Program-made: the position numbers and the translations under genes
Part shown: positions 8,120 to 20,354 of the stretch, piece after piece
Position numbering within the stretch: the first letter of the stretch is position 1
How the letters are laid out: every line of letters starts with the position of its first letter
Notes under the pieces: model-generated
Seen by the model: the letters and a program-made list of their open reading frames with translations, nothing else
Database searches by the model: none
What the model was told of the DNA's origin: nothing
Assembly: GCF_000743525.1 (NCBI RefSeq)
Contig: NZ_JQGK01000019.1
Coordinates: 1 to 55,440, forward strand
Length of the DNA: 55,440 nt
Direction of reading: 5' to 3'
DNA from: Sulfurospirillum sp. SCADC
GTDB lineage: Bacteria > Campylobacterota > Campylobacteria > Campylobacterales > Sulfurospirillaceae

Positions 8120-9147
8120 GGTTGATTCAAATGGTAAGGAAGTTTGGCAAGCAATGCGTCTGCTTTTTCGCCGTAAAACGCGCTGAAAATCTCGTTTGCT
8201 TTAGCATTCATCTCCACAGGCGCTCCAAGTGCATGGGCTACTTGCCATGCAATGACAAAGAGATTTTCGATATTGGTGCTGTAGTAGTTGTACCCAATCA
8301 CCTCTTTGACATTTCTTTTTCGATACGCTTGAAGGCTATCAAACAGAGGTTTTTTCTCCGCATACTCCTTCTCAACGTTTGCTTTACCAAAAAGATCGAT
8401 AAAAATAATCTCTGGATCAGCTTTTAAAAGGGCTTCCAATTCGATAAATTGATGACCTTTGGCATCGGAGTGTGCAAAAACACTGTTTTTAAGTCCAAGG
8501 AGTTCAAAGGGAGGGTAATTGGCTTCCGTACTCGTCATTCCCTGCGAGCCTTTGTAACCGATGCCTCCCACATAGAGTGTTTGAGGGCTTAGTTTCAACG
8601 CTGCAAGCGCTTTCTCCTCCTTGTGCATAAACGCGGTCAATGTTTGGGCACGCTCTTGGGTGTGCGTCACCTCTCCTAGTAAAAGGAGCGATGCTTTAAT
8701 CTCCTCAAGATTTTTTTGGCTGGTTCCGCCATAAGAGGCACCATAACTCACGGCAAGAACGGGAATAGCGGTTTTAGAAGTAATGAGATCAATCTGATTT
8801 TGATCAACAAACGAAGTGATGATCAGATCGGGTTTTAGCTGTATCAAGGCTTCAAGATCAGGCATTTTCCCAGGACCTCCTGGTCCTATTAGGGGCAGTT
8901 TAGCGATCTTCTCTTGCCCTAAAAATGTACGATAAGGAGAAAGGGCGGATACATCGTTTTCTGTTTTTTCGATGCCAACAAGACGCTCTTCAAGCCCCAA
9001 ATAAACACCCAAACGCAAGGCACCAGGCCCTAAAAAAACCAATGTGGAAGCACGGTTGATTTCAACATGACGACCCAGCATATCGGTATACGTTTGGGCA
9101 CAAAGGCTGCTTAAGAAGATGAGGGTGCAAAGGATTATTTTTTCCAT
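8116..9147 (-). CDS. Periplasmic metal-chelate binding protein (TroA/BtuF fold)
   Basis: 343 residues. The signal peptide MEKIILCTLIFLSSLCAQ ends with a possible lipobox-like SLCA, but LxxC spacing is imperfect, so it may be soluble. The mature part shows LGRHVEI, FLGPGALRLGVYLGLEERLVGIEKTE and LKPDLIITSFVDQNQIDLI, typical of Fe-siderophore/cobalamin binding proteins (COG0614). It delivers substrate to the BtuC-type permease. Its start is 13 nt inside the methyltransferase gene and its end overlaps the permease start. Confidence 0.92.
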   Translation of the reverse strand: MEKIILCTLIFLSSLCAQTYTDMLGRHVEINRASTLVFLGPGALRLGVYLGLEERLVGIEKTENDVSALSPYRTFLGQEKIAKLPLIGPGGPGKMPDLEALIQLKPDLIITSFVDQNQIDLITSKTAIPVLAVSYGASYGGTSQKNLEEIKASLLLLGEVTHTQERAQTLTAFMHKEEKALAALKLSPQTLYVGGIGYKGSQGMTSTEANYPPFELLGLKNSVFAHSDAKGHQFIELEALLKADPEIIFIDLFGKANVEKEYAEKKPLFDSLQAYRKRNVKEVIGYNYYSTNIENLFVIAWQVAHALGAPVEMNAKANEIFSAFYGEKADALLAKLPYHLNQP

Positions 9148-9887
9148 GAGATGAGTTCAACTCCTATCGTTGTTTCAAATGTGATGGTATTGTCGTGATG
9201 AAGCGGTTCCAAAAGGTCTTGGATGCACTCCAATTGTGGAGGTGTTTGATTGATCTCAAGATGCCATAAAACAGAAGCCAATGCTTCTGCGTATGGCTTT
9301 ACATGTAAACGGGTTTCTTCGATGTATTCGCGCTCATAATCAATCGTGTGCTCATGCAGCCATGCTTTAAGGTTTTCTGCACCAGGAGGTGCTTTCAAAG
9401 GCAAATCATGGGCTTGAAAGATGGGGTCTAAGAGTGTTGACTCACGCTTTCCTGCCCAACCAAGATAGATACAGTGTTCCTTTGCAAGATCATGAAATTT
9501 TTGAAAATCCGCATCACTTCGTAATGCAGGTGACATGGAACAAAAAAGAATCTCAAATGGTTTGGGTGCTTCAAACGCTTCCCATGTTTTACATGTAAGC
9601 GTGAGTTTGGGAAGAAGGTCTGCTTGTTTGGCATCTTCGCTTAAGAGTGCAAGCATTTCACGGGAGAAATCAAGCGCGTTTACATGTAACGCTTCTTGGG
9701 CGATGTGAAGTGTGTAAATACCCGTGCCACAGCCAACATCTAAAACGTTTTTGGTCGTAAAGTGAATACCCCGTTCGGCGATTTTAGAGAGAATTTGCTT
9801 TTGAAAGCGATGGTCTGGGTCTGAAAAGCGTCCGTACTGCGAAGCTTTTTTATCCCACATCTGTGGCTGAGAGGCTTGAGTGAACAT
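9135..9887 (-). CDS. Class I SAM-dependent methyltransferase in uptake operon
   Basis: 250 residues. Motif I VLDVGCGTGIYTLHIA (about 45-60) and the acidic end of the next strand (NALDFSREML) show a Rossmann methyltransferase. The substrate is unknown. It is the first gene of the importer operon and overlaps the binding-protein gene by 13 nt, so a role with the imported compound (modifying a chelator or cofactor) is likely but inferred. Three TACATGTA palindromes lie in this 750-bp gene, the highest local density in the window. Confidence 0.88.
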   Translation of the reverse strand: MFTQASQPQMWDKKASQYGRFSDPDHRFQKQILSKIAERGIHFTTKNVLDVGCGTGIYTLHIAQEALHVNALDFSREMLALLSEDAKQADLLPKLTLTCKTWEAFEAPKPFEILFCSMSPALRSDADFQKFHDLAKEHCIYLGWAGKRESTLLDPIFQAHDLPLKAPPGAENLKAWLHEHTIDYEREYIEETRLHVKPYAEALASVLWHLEINQTPPQLECIQDLLEPLHHDNTITFETTIGVELISWKK

Positions 9888-9971
9888 TTTTTATGCCTTT
9901 GTGTAATAAGACGAAGTTAATATTTTTATTATCTTAGCAGTAAAAGTTTAAAGCATAACTGAAGAGGGAGG

Positions 9972-9999
9972 ATGGTTCTTGCCTACAGGCAAAAACCAT
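9972..9999 (-). terminator. Hairpin downstream of the 34-residue peptide gene
   Basis: ATGGTT-C-TTGCC (9972-9983), loop TACA, GGCAA-A-AACCAT (9988-9999): an 11-bp stem with a single internal mismatch. It lies about 30 nt past the stop of the small gene at 10032-10136. The following minus-strand bases are C/T-rich, not a clean T-run, so terminator activity is uncertain. Confidence 0.4.
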
Positions 10000-10031
10000 T
10001 AAAGTGCATCAAAAAAGAGGTTTTGAGTGTA

Positions 10032-10136
10032 TTAAAATGATTGAGATTGTGCCAAATATACAAAACCTAGAGCAAATAAAACAGCGTTAAGAAGTGTCAT
10101 CACTAATCCAACTTTTGCAACGTTTAACTTTTTCAT
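10032..10136 (-). CDS. Single-span membrane peptide, 34 residues
   Basis: A short frame opens at ATG 10136, preceded by a good ribosome binding site (GGAG, spacing 8), and reads MKKLNVAKVGLVMTLLNAVL then FALGFVYLAQSQSF. A Lys-rich start, one hydrophobic span (about 8-29) and a polar tail make a typical small inner-membrane peptide, N-in. It sits alone in an otherwise gene-free 425-bp stretch (9888-10312), with AT-rich DNA upstream for a promoter and a hairpin downstream. I do not recognise a family. The start signal plus membrane design support a real gene. Confidence 0.6.
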   Translation of the reverse strand: MKKLNVAKVGLVMTLLNAVLFALGFVYLAQSQSF

Positions 10137-10312
10137 CGTTATAACTCCTTTTTTATATTTTCGGAATTATACGTATATAAACTTAATATTAAGTAAAATA
10201 ACTAAAAATATTTTTAATTATTGAAAATTGGTAACCTTTCTACACTTCAATTTGAATGAAAATAGCTTAATTAACTATATAAATTAAGCTATATATAAGT
10301 AAATAAGCATGG

Positions 10313-11983
10313 TTACGCTTTGGGTTTGTAGCCTATTCTAAAACCACCCCAATGGCGCCCTTTGACGTAAATGGGGATCGAAATATCGTGCATAACATCG
10401 CCATTTTCCCGTCGATAGGTTTGAAGCAGCACACGCTTTTCATGGTTCGCGCCTCTAACACCACTGTCGGTAAAGATGCGCTTGGAGCGGTTGGCAAAGA
10501 GATCTTTTTCATAATTGCCACTCAGCGGTGCACGTGCGTTGTGGGTGGAGATATAGCCTGATGAGTGCATGGCGACGGCATAAAAAAGCGTTTGCGCATT
10601 CTCTTTCATTAAGGTATCGACAATGTCGGGGAAGGTTTGGTCGGTAAACGCATCGTATGCGGTGGTGTATTTTTGAGGATTGGTATTGGGAATAGGCTTA
10701 AAACGGGTATCGAAAATGGCTTCAAGGGTGAGTTTCCCACTCTCAATGGCATTTTCAAAAAGCGCTTCCACACGTGTTTTGGCATTTAAGCAACGTTGAT
10801 ACATTTTTTCATGGTATTCATCCATCGCAAAGGCACTGAGCTTTTCATGGGCTTCTTCTGCTCCTGAGATGATGGCTTGGGTTTGACCTGAGATGGTTTT
10901 CATCTCTTTTGTGCCTGATTCTAATTGTTCACTGATTTTTGAGATCATCTCTTTGATGGAAAGCAGTTGATCGCTGTTGTAATGAGAGCTTTGTGCAATG
11001 GCATCGATTTGGTGTTCTATCTTTTCAGCGTTACTGATAAAATGTTTGATTTCATCGCCTACATGTTGCACCGTGTGGGTGGCTCGTTCTATTTCATCAC
11101 GCAAGGTTTCAATGCTCGTAAAAACATCGTTGGTATCGTGCTGAATTTGTTTGACAATAATGGTCACTTCACTGGTGGATTTTGAGGTGCGCTCTGCTAG
11201 ATTGCGCACTTCATCGGCCACAACAGCAAAACCACGCCCATGTTCCCCTGCGCGTGCTGCTTCAATGGCGGCATTGAGGGCTAAAAGATTGGTTTGGTCG
11301 GCAATATCGTCAATGACCGTTGTCACATTTTGAATGGTGATCGATTTTTCTTTCAGCTCATTGACTTTAGATGAAGCATCTGTCGATTGGGTATTGATAC
11401 GCTTCATATGGATGATAATATCGTTGAGTTCCGCAATGCTTTGTTGGCTCTCTTTCATGGAGAGCTTTGCAAACGAAGATGCCTCTTGTGCGTTAGAGCT
11501 GACTAAATGCACGTGTTCAAAAATATTTTGGGTTGAGTTTGAGATTTCTGCAATGGAGTGAGCTTTCTCTTCAAGCTTCTTCGACATCGCATCAATGGAA
11601 TACATGAGTTGTGCCGTTGCAATGGAATTTTTACCCGCACTTTGTGAGTAGTTCTCACTCAAATAGGTTAGAAGTGTTATAAGCTTATAAATTCTAGGAA
11701 ACAGTGTGCTCAGCAACGTGTTCTGTTCGGTTACATGTAAAAACTTTTTTTGGTACTCCTCGCGTACAGTTTTATCCCTTGCATCCAAGTTGCAAAGCAG
11801 TTCAAGGGCGTTAGAAAGGGGTTGGATGATGATGGTAGCGAACATAATGATAAGTACGCCCAAAGAGATCACTGCCAGAAATGCAACCCAAAAAGGCTCT
11901 GCTACAAGCCATGCCACAAGAAAAAGTGCGATGCCTAAGACGATCATAACTGCGCTGATTTTGAAAAAGTAACGTTGAAGCAT
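10313..11983 (-). CDS. Methyl-accepting chemotaxis protein with C-terminal sensor domain
   Basis: 556 residues from ATG 11983, which has AAGGGG in front; a frame extension upstream lacks a binding site. Two membrane spans sit back to back (about 8-27 and 31-52) with almost no periplasmic loop. A coiled-coil signalling domain follows, with the strictly conserved tip [20 protein letters not shown] through [12 protein letters not shown]. After it comes a C-terminal domain of about 130 residues ending in [46 protein letters not shown] and [11 protein letters not shown]. So sensing is probably cytoplasmic, at the C-terminal end, rather than periplasmic. It transmits to CheA/CheW. No che genes are nearby. 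Confidence 0.93.
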   Translation of the reverse strand: MLQRYFFKISAVMIVLGIALFLVAWLVAEPFWVAFLAVISLGVLIIMFATIIIQPLSNALELLCNLDARDKTVREEYQKKFLHVTEQNTLLSTLFPRIYKLITLLTYLSENYSQSAGKNSIATAQLMYSIDAMSKKLEEKAHSIAEISNSTQNIFEHVHLVSSNAQEASSFAKLSMKESQQSIAELNDIIIHMKRINTQSTDASSKVNELKEKSITIQNVTTVIDDIADQTNLLALNAAIEAARAGEHGRGFAVVADEVRNLAERTSKSTSEVTIIVKQIQHDTNDVFTSIETLRDEIERATHTVQHVGDEIKHFISNAEKIEHQIDAIAQSSHYNSDQLLSIKEMISKISEQLESGTKEMKTISGQTQAIISGAEEAHEKLSAFAMDEYHEKMYQRCLNAKTRVEALFENAIESGKLTLEAIFDTRFKPIPNTNPQKYTTAYDAFTDQTFPDIVDTLMKENAQTLFYAVAMHSSGYISTHNARAPLSGNYEKDLFANRSKRIFTDSGVRGANHEKRVLLQTYRRENGDVMHDISIPIYVKGRHWGGFRIGYKPKA

Positions 11984-12156
11984 GGTGCCCCTTGGAATGA
12001 AATGAAGATGTATGAGCGTAACATATTTAAATGACAAAAGTATAAAAATACTCAAGAGTCGAAAAAAAATGGCTTTAAGTGTTTAGATTTGCTACTCATG
12101 GAAAAAAGAGCAAAATTAAGCTAAAATTTCACATTTAAAACCTCAGGAGCGATACA

Positions 12157-13026
12157 GTGTCGAGTATCTCAAAATACAGTAAAATTAATAGTTTAAAATC
12201 CGTCAAAAAATGCCTTTTCCCAGCAGCTGGTTATGGAACACGCTTTTTACCTGCCACCAAAGCGATGCCAAAAGAGATGTTGCCGGTTCTTACCAAGCCT
12301 TTGATTCAGTATGGTGTTGAAGAAGCCGTGAGTGCAGGCATCGATACGATGGCGATTGTTACGGGTCGTGGTAAACGAGCGATAGAAGACCACTTTGATG
12401 TGAGTTACGAGCTAGAGCACCAAATCAAAGGAACCTCCAAAGAGAGTTACCTGACTGAAATTAGAAATTTGATTGATAATTGTACCTTTAGTTACACGAG
12501 ACAAGTCGAGATGAAAGGTTTGGGTCATGCGATCTTAACCGGTAAAACACTCATCGGTGATGAACCCTTTGCGGTTATTTTGGCGGATGACTTATGCGAC
12601 AATAACGATGAAGACCCTGTTTTGAAACAGATGGTTGAAGTGTATGAAAAATACCGCTGTTGCGTTGTTGCCATTGAAGAAGTGCCTAAAGAAGAGACGA
12701 ATAAATACGGTGTCATTGATGGTAAAATTGTCGATGGCAATGAGTCCGTGCTTCGTGTCTCCAACATGGTTGAGAAACCAGACCCCAAAGATGCGCCAAC
12801 CAATTTAGCGATCATTGGTCGTTACATTTTAACGCCCGATATTTTTGATGTGATTGAAAACACCAAACCGGGCAAAGGTGGCGAAATTCAGATCACGGAT
12901 GCACTTTTGGAACTCGCACATCAGGGCAAAGTAATCGCGTATAAATTCCAAGGAAGACGCTTTGATTGTGGTTCTATCGAGGGCTTTGTGGAAGCGACCA
13001 ATTACTTCCACGATAAAGCAAAATAA
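12157..13026 (+). CDS. galU: UTP--glucose-1-phosphate uridylyltransferase
   Basis: 289 residues. It makes UDP-glucose for surface polysaccharides and glycans. The nucleotide-binding start KKCLFPAAGYGTRFLPATKAMPKEMLP (17-43) and the later EKP motif (VEKPDPKDAPTNLAIIGRYIL) are diagnostic. A GTG start at 12157 is supported by CAGGAG at 7-nt spacing, giving about 16 residues before the usual start. It is a single-gene unit: a hairpin terminator follows at 13049-13080. Confidence 0.96.
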   Translation: MSSISKYSKINSLKSVKKCLFPAAGYGTRFLPATKAMPKEMLPVLTKPLIQYGVEEAVSAGIDTMAIVTGRGKRAIEDHFDVSYELEHQIKGTSKESYLTEIRNLIDNCTFSYTRQVEMKGLGHAILTGKTLIGDEPFAVILADDLCDNNDEDPVLKQMVEVYEKYRCCVVAIEEVPKEETNKYGVIDGKIVDGNESVLRVSNMVEKPDPKDAPTNLAIIGRYILTPDIFDVIENTKPGKGGEIQITDALLELAHQGKVIAYKFQGRRFDCGSIEGFVEATNYFHDKAK

Positions 13027-13048
13027 CGCTTTTTTAATCTTTACATGT

Positions 13049-13080
13049 AAGCCTCTTGACCCCATAAGAAGAGGCTTTTC
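13049..13080 (+). terminator. Rho-independent terminator of galU
   Basis: AAGCCTCTT (13049-13057) and AAGAGGCTT (13069-13077) form a perfect 9-bp stem with an 11-nt loop, followed by TTTTC. The stem begins at the right edge of a TACATGTA palindrome (13042-13049). Confidence 0.8.
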
Positions 13081-13138
13081 GCTTCGATTCACTTTTCTTC
13101 ACCGCTTAAGAATAAACCCTTTATTAGCTTACATTCGT

Positions 13139-13144
13139 TATAAT
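13139..13144 (+). promoter_or_regulatory. -10 box of pyrG promoter
   Basis: TATAAT at 13139-13144, 33 bp before the chosen pyrG start. The upstream DNA is T/A-rich without a clear -35 box. Confidence 0.5.
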
Positions 13145-13155
13145 CAAGGCATTAA

Positions 13156-16393
<3,238 letters not shown>

Positions 16394-16402
16394 AAAAATG
16401 TA

Positions 16403-17062
16403 CTAAAACTCACGACCATCTTTAACCGGTACAAAGAGACAATCGCCGATTGTCTCTTTTCGTATGCCCTCTTGCGTTTTAATATATCGGGTAATAATCT
16501 GTTTATCCCCTTTTTCAATCGGTGCGACCAAAATCCCCCCTACTTTCAACTGTTCAAAGAGTTTTTGGGGCACCTCAGGCGTTGAGGCTGAAAATAAAAT
16601 GCGATCATACGGCGCAAATTCTCTCCACCCATTTTGCCCGTCGTCAAAGCGGGTGTGAATGTTGGAAATGCCCAAGAGTTTAAAACGCTCACGTGCCTCT
16701 TTCAGCAGGCGCTCAATGCGCTCAATCGTAAAGACTCTGCGAATAATTTTACTGAGAATCAGCGCTTGATACCCACTACCACAGCCGATCTCCAAAACAC
16801 TGTCTGCACCTTTACATGTGAGCGCTTCGGTCATTTTAGCAACCGTCAAAGGCGAGCTGATCCATTGGTTTGCAGCCAGCGGCAGAGCGTCGAGTTTATA
16901 AGCGTGCATGCTCATACCTTGTGGCACAAACAGCTCACGCTCACTCTGGCAAAACGCATCATACACGTTGGGGCTGATGGGACATATTTTGGCGATTTCA
17001 TCTGCCATTTTTTTATGTTTTTGAAAACTTATTTTCTCTTTAAAGTGAGCCGTTTGCGGCAT
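16403..17062 (-). CDS. pcm: Protein-L-isoaspartate O-methyltransferase
   Basis: 219 residues. It methylates L-isoaspartyl residues in damaged proteins to start their repair. The N-terminal SPLTVAKMTEAL segment and SAM motif I VLEIGCGSGYQA (89-100) match the family, as does YDRILFSASTPEVPQ later. It overlaps the nitrilase-family gene by 23 nt and is the last gene of the nrdB run. A one-base variant of the palindrome, TACATGTG, is found at about 16812. Confidence 0.92.
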   Translation of the reverse strand: MPQTAHFKEKISFQKHKKMADEIAKICPISPNVYDAFCQSERELFVPQGMSMHAYKLDALPLAANQWISSPLTVAKMTEALTCKGADSVLEIGCGSGYQALILSKIIRRVFTIERIERLLKEARERFKLLGISNIHTRFDDGQNGWREFAPYDRILFSASTPEVPQKLFEQLKVGGILVAPIEKGDKQIITRYIKTQEGIRKETIGDCLFVPVKDGREF

Positions 17063-17795
17063 TATGGTTTAATCCTATGTCAAGGTATCGTCGCATTTTT
17101 TTGATCTCGTTCGTATCAAAAGAGTGCAGTATCTCAGTAGCGCTATCATCACTCGTTACCTCGCCAAAGGGGGTGATAATCGCACTGCCTTTTGCCATAC
17201 TCTCATCCGCTCCATTGGCACACAGCACATAGGCTTGATTGGCAATGGCGAGTGCGGTCGTGAGTATCTCAAAGTGCTTTTTGCGAAGCGTGCCCCAGTA
17301 GGCTGGGACTAAAATAAGATCTGCCCCTTTGATCTGCTCCCACAGTTTGGGAAAGCGAAGTTCAAAGCAGATAAGTACAGCAATTTTTATTCCATCCACG
17401 TCGATGATGCCAATCTTTTCAGCGTTTCCTGCTTGAAAATAGTGCTCCTCTTTGCCTAGTGTGAATAACTTTGATTTTGCGCGCGAGAAGAGCAACGCTC
17501 CGTGATGAAACAGTTTGAAGTTGTTCACATAACCAGCCTCTGTTTTTTCAATTAAGGTGAGACCAACTGTTTTACATGCAGAAAGTTTTGCAAGGGTTGG
17601 AAGTATGGCAGCAGAAAATTCTGCCGCTTCTTTCATTTTATCGTAGCTATAGGCGCTTAGACAGAGCTCCGGCGCTAACGCGATGCACTTCTTTGGTGTT
17701 TGCTCGAGAAGTGCTTGCAAGGTTGCAAAATTCTCCTCAAAGCTTCGGCCTTCATAGGCAAATTGTAAAGCGCAGAGCATCGGTTTAGAAGTCAT
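17040..17795 (-). CDS. Carbon-nitrogen hydrolase (nitrilase superfamily)
   Basis: 251 residues with the complete Glu-Lys-Cys triad in context: E43 in ALAPELCLSAY, K109 in AKSKLFTLGKEEHYF and C143 in VLICFELRFPKLW. These are amidases or nitrilases of small amides. The short single-domain form resembles omega-amidase/YafV-like members, but the substrate is not readable. It overlaps nrdB by 11 nt and pcm by 23 nt, forming nrdB-hydrolase-pcm. A repair or metabolite-damage role alongside pcm is conceivable. Confidence 0.87.
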   Translation of the reverse strand: MTSKPMLCALQFAYEGRSFEENFATLQALLEQTPKKCIALAPELCLSAYSYDKMKEAAEFSAAILPTLAKLSACKTVGLTLIEKTEAGYVNNFKLFHHGALLFSRAKSKLFTLGKEEHYFQAGNAEKIGIIDVDGIKIAVLICFELRFPKLWEQIKGADLILVPAYWGTLRKKHFEILTTALAIANQAYVLCANGADESMAKGSAIITPFGEVTSDDSATEILHSFDTNEIKKMRRYLDIGLNHNAANGSL

Positions 17796-18807
17796 CGAAC
17801 GTCAGACTTCCTTTGCTGTAGTTGGAGACATTGCCTTCAAAAAAGTTGGTTTTTTGGTCGTTAAATTTTGAGAAGTCATCGACCCATTTGATTGGATGTT
17901 TGGCGTTATAAAGCTTTTCAAAACCCACAGCGGTTAAACGGTCATCAATGAGGTAGTGAATGTAGGTCTCGATGATGTCATCGGTAAAGCCCATAATTTG
18001 ATTTTGGGTGATGTATTTTCCCCACTCAATTTCAAGATCGCCTGCTTTTTGGAACATATCGTACACTTTGGCTTTGAGTTCTGTGGTGAAAAGCTCTGGT
18101 CGCTCTTTTTGAACCGAGTTAATCATGTTTTGAAAGATCAGAAGATGCGTAATTTCATCGCGTTGAATAAAACGAATCATCTGCGCACTGCCAAGCATTC
18201 TTCCAGCACGTGCAAGCGCGTAAATAGCGGTAAAACCAGAGTAAAAATAAATTCCTTCTAAAATTTGGTTGGCAAACATCGCCAGCACGAGTTTTTCATC
18301 GGTGACATCACCTGCAAGCTCTTCGTACACACTGGAAATATAGTCATTTTTACGACGCAACACTTCATCGTGTTTTTCCATCTCGTAAATCAAATCGGTG
18401 TTGTCACAAATAGCTTCGACCATCACAGCATACGATTTAGAGTGGTTCGCCTCTTCATAGGATTGGCGAGAAAGACATGCGTTAATTTCGGGCGCGGTAA
18501 TGTAAGGGTTAATGTTATCGGTTAAGTTGTTGGTTTGAAAACTGTCCATGCTGATAAGCTGTGACCACACCAGATCGTACATCCGTTTTTCGGCATCGGT
18601 GAGGTTGCGGTTGTAGTCGATGACATCTTTGGTGGTATCGACCTCTTTGGGAAACCAGGTATTGGCCTCCATCATGTCCCAAAGTTTGAGTGCCCATGTG
18701 TATTTTGCTTTGGTAAAATTTAAAATTCCGTGTGGATTTCCGCCAAAGACTCTGCGATCATTGATGCTCTCATCTGAGTTTGGGTTGTAGATTTTCTTGC
18801 GCTCCAT
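17785..18807 (-). CDS. nrdB: Ribonucleoside-diphosphate reductase, beta subunit (class I)
   Basis: 340 residues. It houses the di-iron/tyrosyl radical cofactor for aerobic dNTP synthesis. Iron ligands are visible in SYEEANHSKSY, LEGIYFYSGF and RDEITHLLIFQNM. The C-terminal GSLTFDDF is the peptide that docks on NrdA. I start at ATG 18807, six bases after AGGA; the ATG two codons upstream touches the AGGA and has no spacing. It is 5 kb away from its partner nrdA, an unlinked arrangement. Confidence 0.95.
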   Translation of the reverse strand: MERKKIYNPNSDESINDRRVFGGNPHGILNFTKAKYTWALKLWDMMEANTWFPKEVDTTKDVIDYNRNLTDAEKRMYDLVWSQLISMDSFQTNNLTDNINPYITAPEINACLSRQSYEEANHSKSYAVMVEAICDNTDLIYEMEKHDEVLRRKNDYISSVYEELAGDVTDEKLVLAMFANQILEGIYFYSGFTAIYALARAGRMLGSAQMIRFIQRDEITHLLIFQNMINSVQKERPELFTTELKAKVYDMFQKAGDLEIEWGKYITQNQIMGFTDDIIETYIHYLIDDRLTAVGFEKLYNAKHPIKWVDDFSKFNDQKTNFFEGNVSNYSKGSLTFDDF

Positions 18808-19004
18808 TGCCATTCCTAATACGTTAATCTAAGAACTATTTTATCGAAAATTTCTTAATTCTATGGGCAGTGGAGGGTTTAGTTGGCTCACATCAAACTG
18901 ATTTTGTTGCTCTTTTGTTGCTTTTACATGTAAATCATTTTAAAGATGCTAAACTCCCATAAATACAGTTTTTTAACGCACTTTTTGGGAGAAAGTCACA
19001 CACG

Positions 19005-20354
19005 ATGAAACAACACGCAAAGCCGCATAACGAGGAAATGGATGCTTTATGGCAACAAGCGCTAAAACTTCATAAACTTTCACACGACGATGAAGCTCAA
19101 AAACTGTATGAAAAACTCTTAGCCATTCAGCCGCATGCGCACGCTTATTACAATTTAGGCACGATTTTTCAAAAACAAGAGAAGCTTGTTGAAGCCATCG
19201 AAATGTATGAAAAAGCCATTCTCTCGCATCTGAATCATCCCAATGTTTATTACAATTTAGGCGTTATGTTTAAAGTCCAAAACAGACGCGAAGAGGCGGC
19301 AGAACTCTACGAAAAAACCATCGCTCTGCGTCCAGATCATGCCAATGCCTACACCAACTTGGGCAATATTCGCAAAGATCAAAACAGGCTTGAAGAGGCG
19401 ATGGCGCTTTATGAAAAAGCCATTGCCTTGAATCCCGATAATACTAATGCGCTTTTGAATAAATCACTCATTCTTTTGGCAAGAGGTGATTTTTTGGAAG
19501 GATTTGCGCTGTATGAAAAACGAAGAACTCTCAGAGCATTTTCAAAGCCTGCTTGGAAGGGGGAGGAATCGTTGGAGGGTAAAACCCTTTTGATTTATAC
19601 TGAGCAAGGCTTTGGCGATACGATTCAGTTTTGCAGGTACATCGAAAGGGTCGCAAAACTTGGCTGTGCGATTATCTTTGAAGTCGCCAAGCCACTGTTG
19701 CCACTGATGCGTCAATTAAGCGGTGTTTCTTGTTTTTTGGAAAAAGGTGAAGCTTTACCGCCGTTTGATCTCCATTGCTCACTTTTAAGCCTTCCTTTTG
19801 CATTTAAAACCACGTTGGAGCGTATTCCTTCAAAGCAGGGTTATTTGGTCGCCGATCCTCAAAAAATTGCTAATTGGCAGAAACGATTGGGTGGGTTGAA
19901 GCCCAAAGTTGGGTTAGCTTGGAGTGGTAGTGAAACCAATAAAGGTGATGCCTATCGAAGCATTCCCTTGGAAACATTGCTTCCCCATCTTCCCGAAGCT
20001 TTTGAGTATGTTTGCTTGCAAAAAGAGGTACGACAAACTGATCACGCTGCTTTAGCAAATTCTTCGATCCATTTTTTTGGAGAAACCCTGCATGATTTTA
20101 GCGATACCGCAGCACTGTGTGCTCTGATGAATCTCGTGGTAAGTGTCGATACGAGTGTTGCGCATTTAGCCGCAGCTTTGGGTCAAAAAACTGTAGTGCT
20201 TTTGCCGTTTGCCCCCGATTGGAGGTGGATGCTTGAGCGAAATGATAGCCCTTGGTATCCTACGGTTCAGCTTTTAAGGCAAGATGACATGGAAGATTGG
20301 GAAAGTGTGCTCCAAAAGCTCAACCCAATACTGCTTAATTTCGAAAGGCAATAG
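19005..20354 (+). CDS. TPR protein with glycosyltransferase-9-like C-terminal domain
   Basis: 449 residues. Roughly residues 14-165 are four to five TPR repeats (HAYYNLGTIFQKQEKLVEAIEMYEKAI and similar). The second half has GKTLLIYTEQGFGDTIQFCRY, VGLAWSGS, and VVSVDTSVAHLAAALGQKTVVLLPFAPDWRW, which match ADP-heptose/GT9-like transferases. Such TPR-GT fusions are known in bacteria and are often linked to protein glycosylation or flagellin modification; the target here is unknown. ATG 19005 has GGGAG about 13 nt upstream. It converges on nrdG with a 20-nt overlap of the 3' ends. Confidence 0.85.
   Translation: MKQHAKPHNEEMDALWQQALKLHKLSHDDEAQKLYEKLLAIQPHAHAYYNLGTIFQKQEKLVEAIEMYEKAILSHLNHPNVYYNLGVMFKVQNRREEAAELYEKTIALRPDHANAYTNLGNIRKDQNRLEEAMALYEKAIALNPDNTNALLNKSLILLARGDFLEGFALYEKRRTLRAFSKPAWKGEESLEGKTLLIYTEQGFGDTIQFCRYIERVAKLGCAIIFEVAKPLLPLMRQLSGVSCFLEKGEALPPFDLHCSLLSLPFAFKTTLERIPSKQGYLVADPQKIANWQKRLGGLKPKVGLAWSGSETNKGDAYRSIPLETLLPHLPEAFEYVCLQKEVRQTDHAALANSSIHFFGETLHDFSDTAALCALMNLVVSVDTSVAHLAAALGQKTVVLLPFAPDWRWMLERNDSPWYPTVQLLRQDDMEDWESVLQKLNPILLNFERQ

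Noticed and set aside
9904-9931. TAATAA-N16-TTATTA dyad before the methyltransferase gene
   Set aside because: The arms are only six A/T bases in AT-rich promoter DNA and point the opposite way to the 6176 dyad; chance is likely.
11984-12055. Longer chemoreceptor start
   Set aside because: The extra 24 residues have no binding site, while ATG 11983 has AAGGGG at good spacing directly before the first membrane span.
16800-17590. Additional palindrome copies at 16812 (TACATGTG) and 17573 (TACATGCA)
   Set aside because: Both differ from the core by at least one base and were not counted among the 30 exact copies, though they may be decayed ones.
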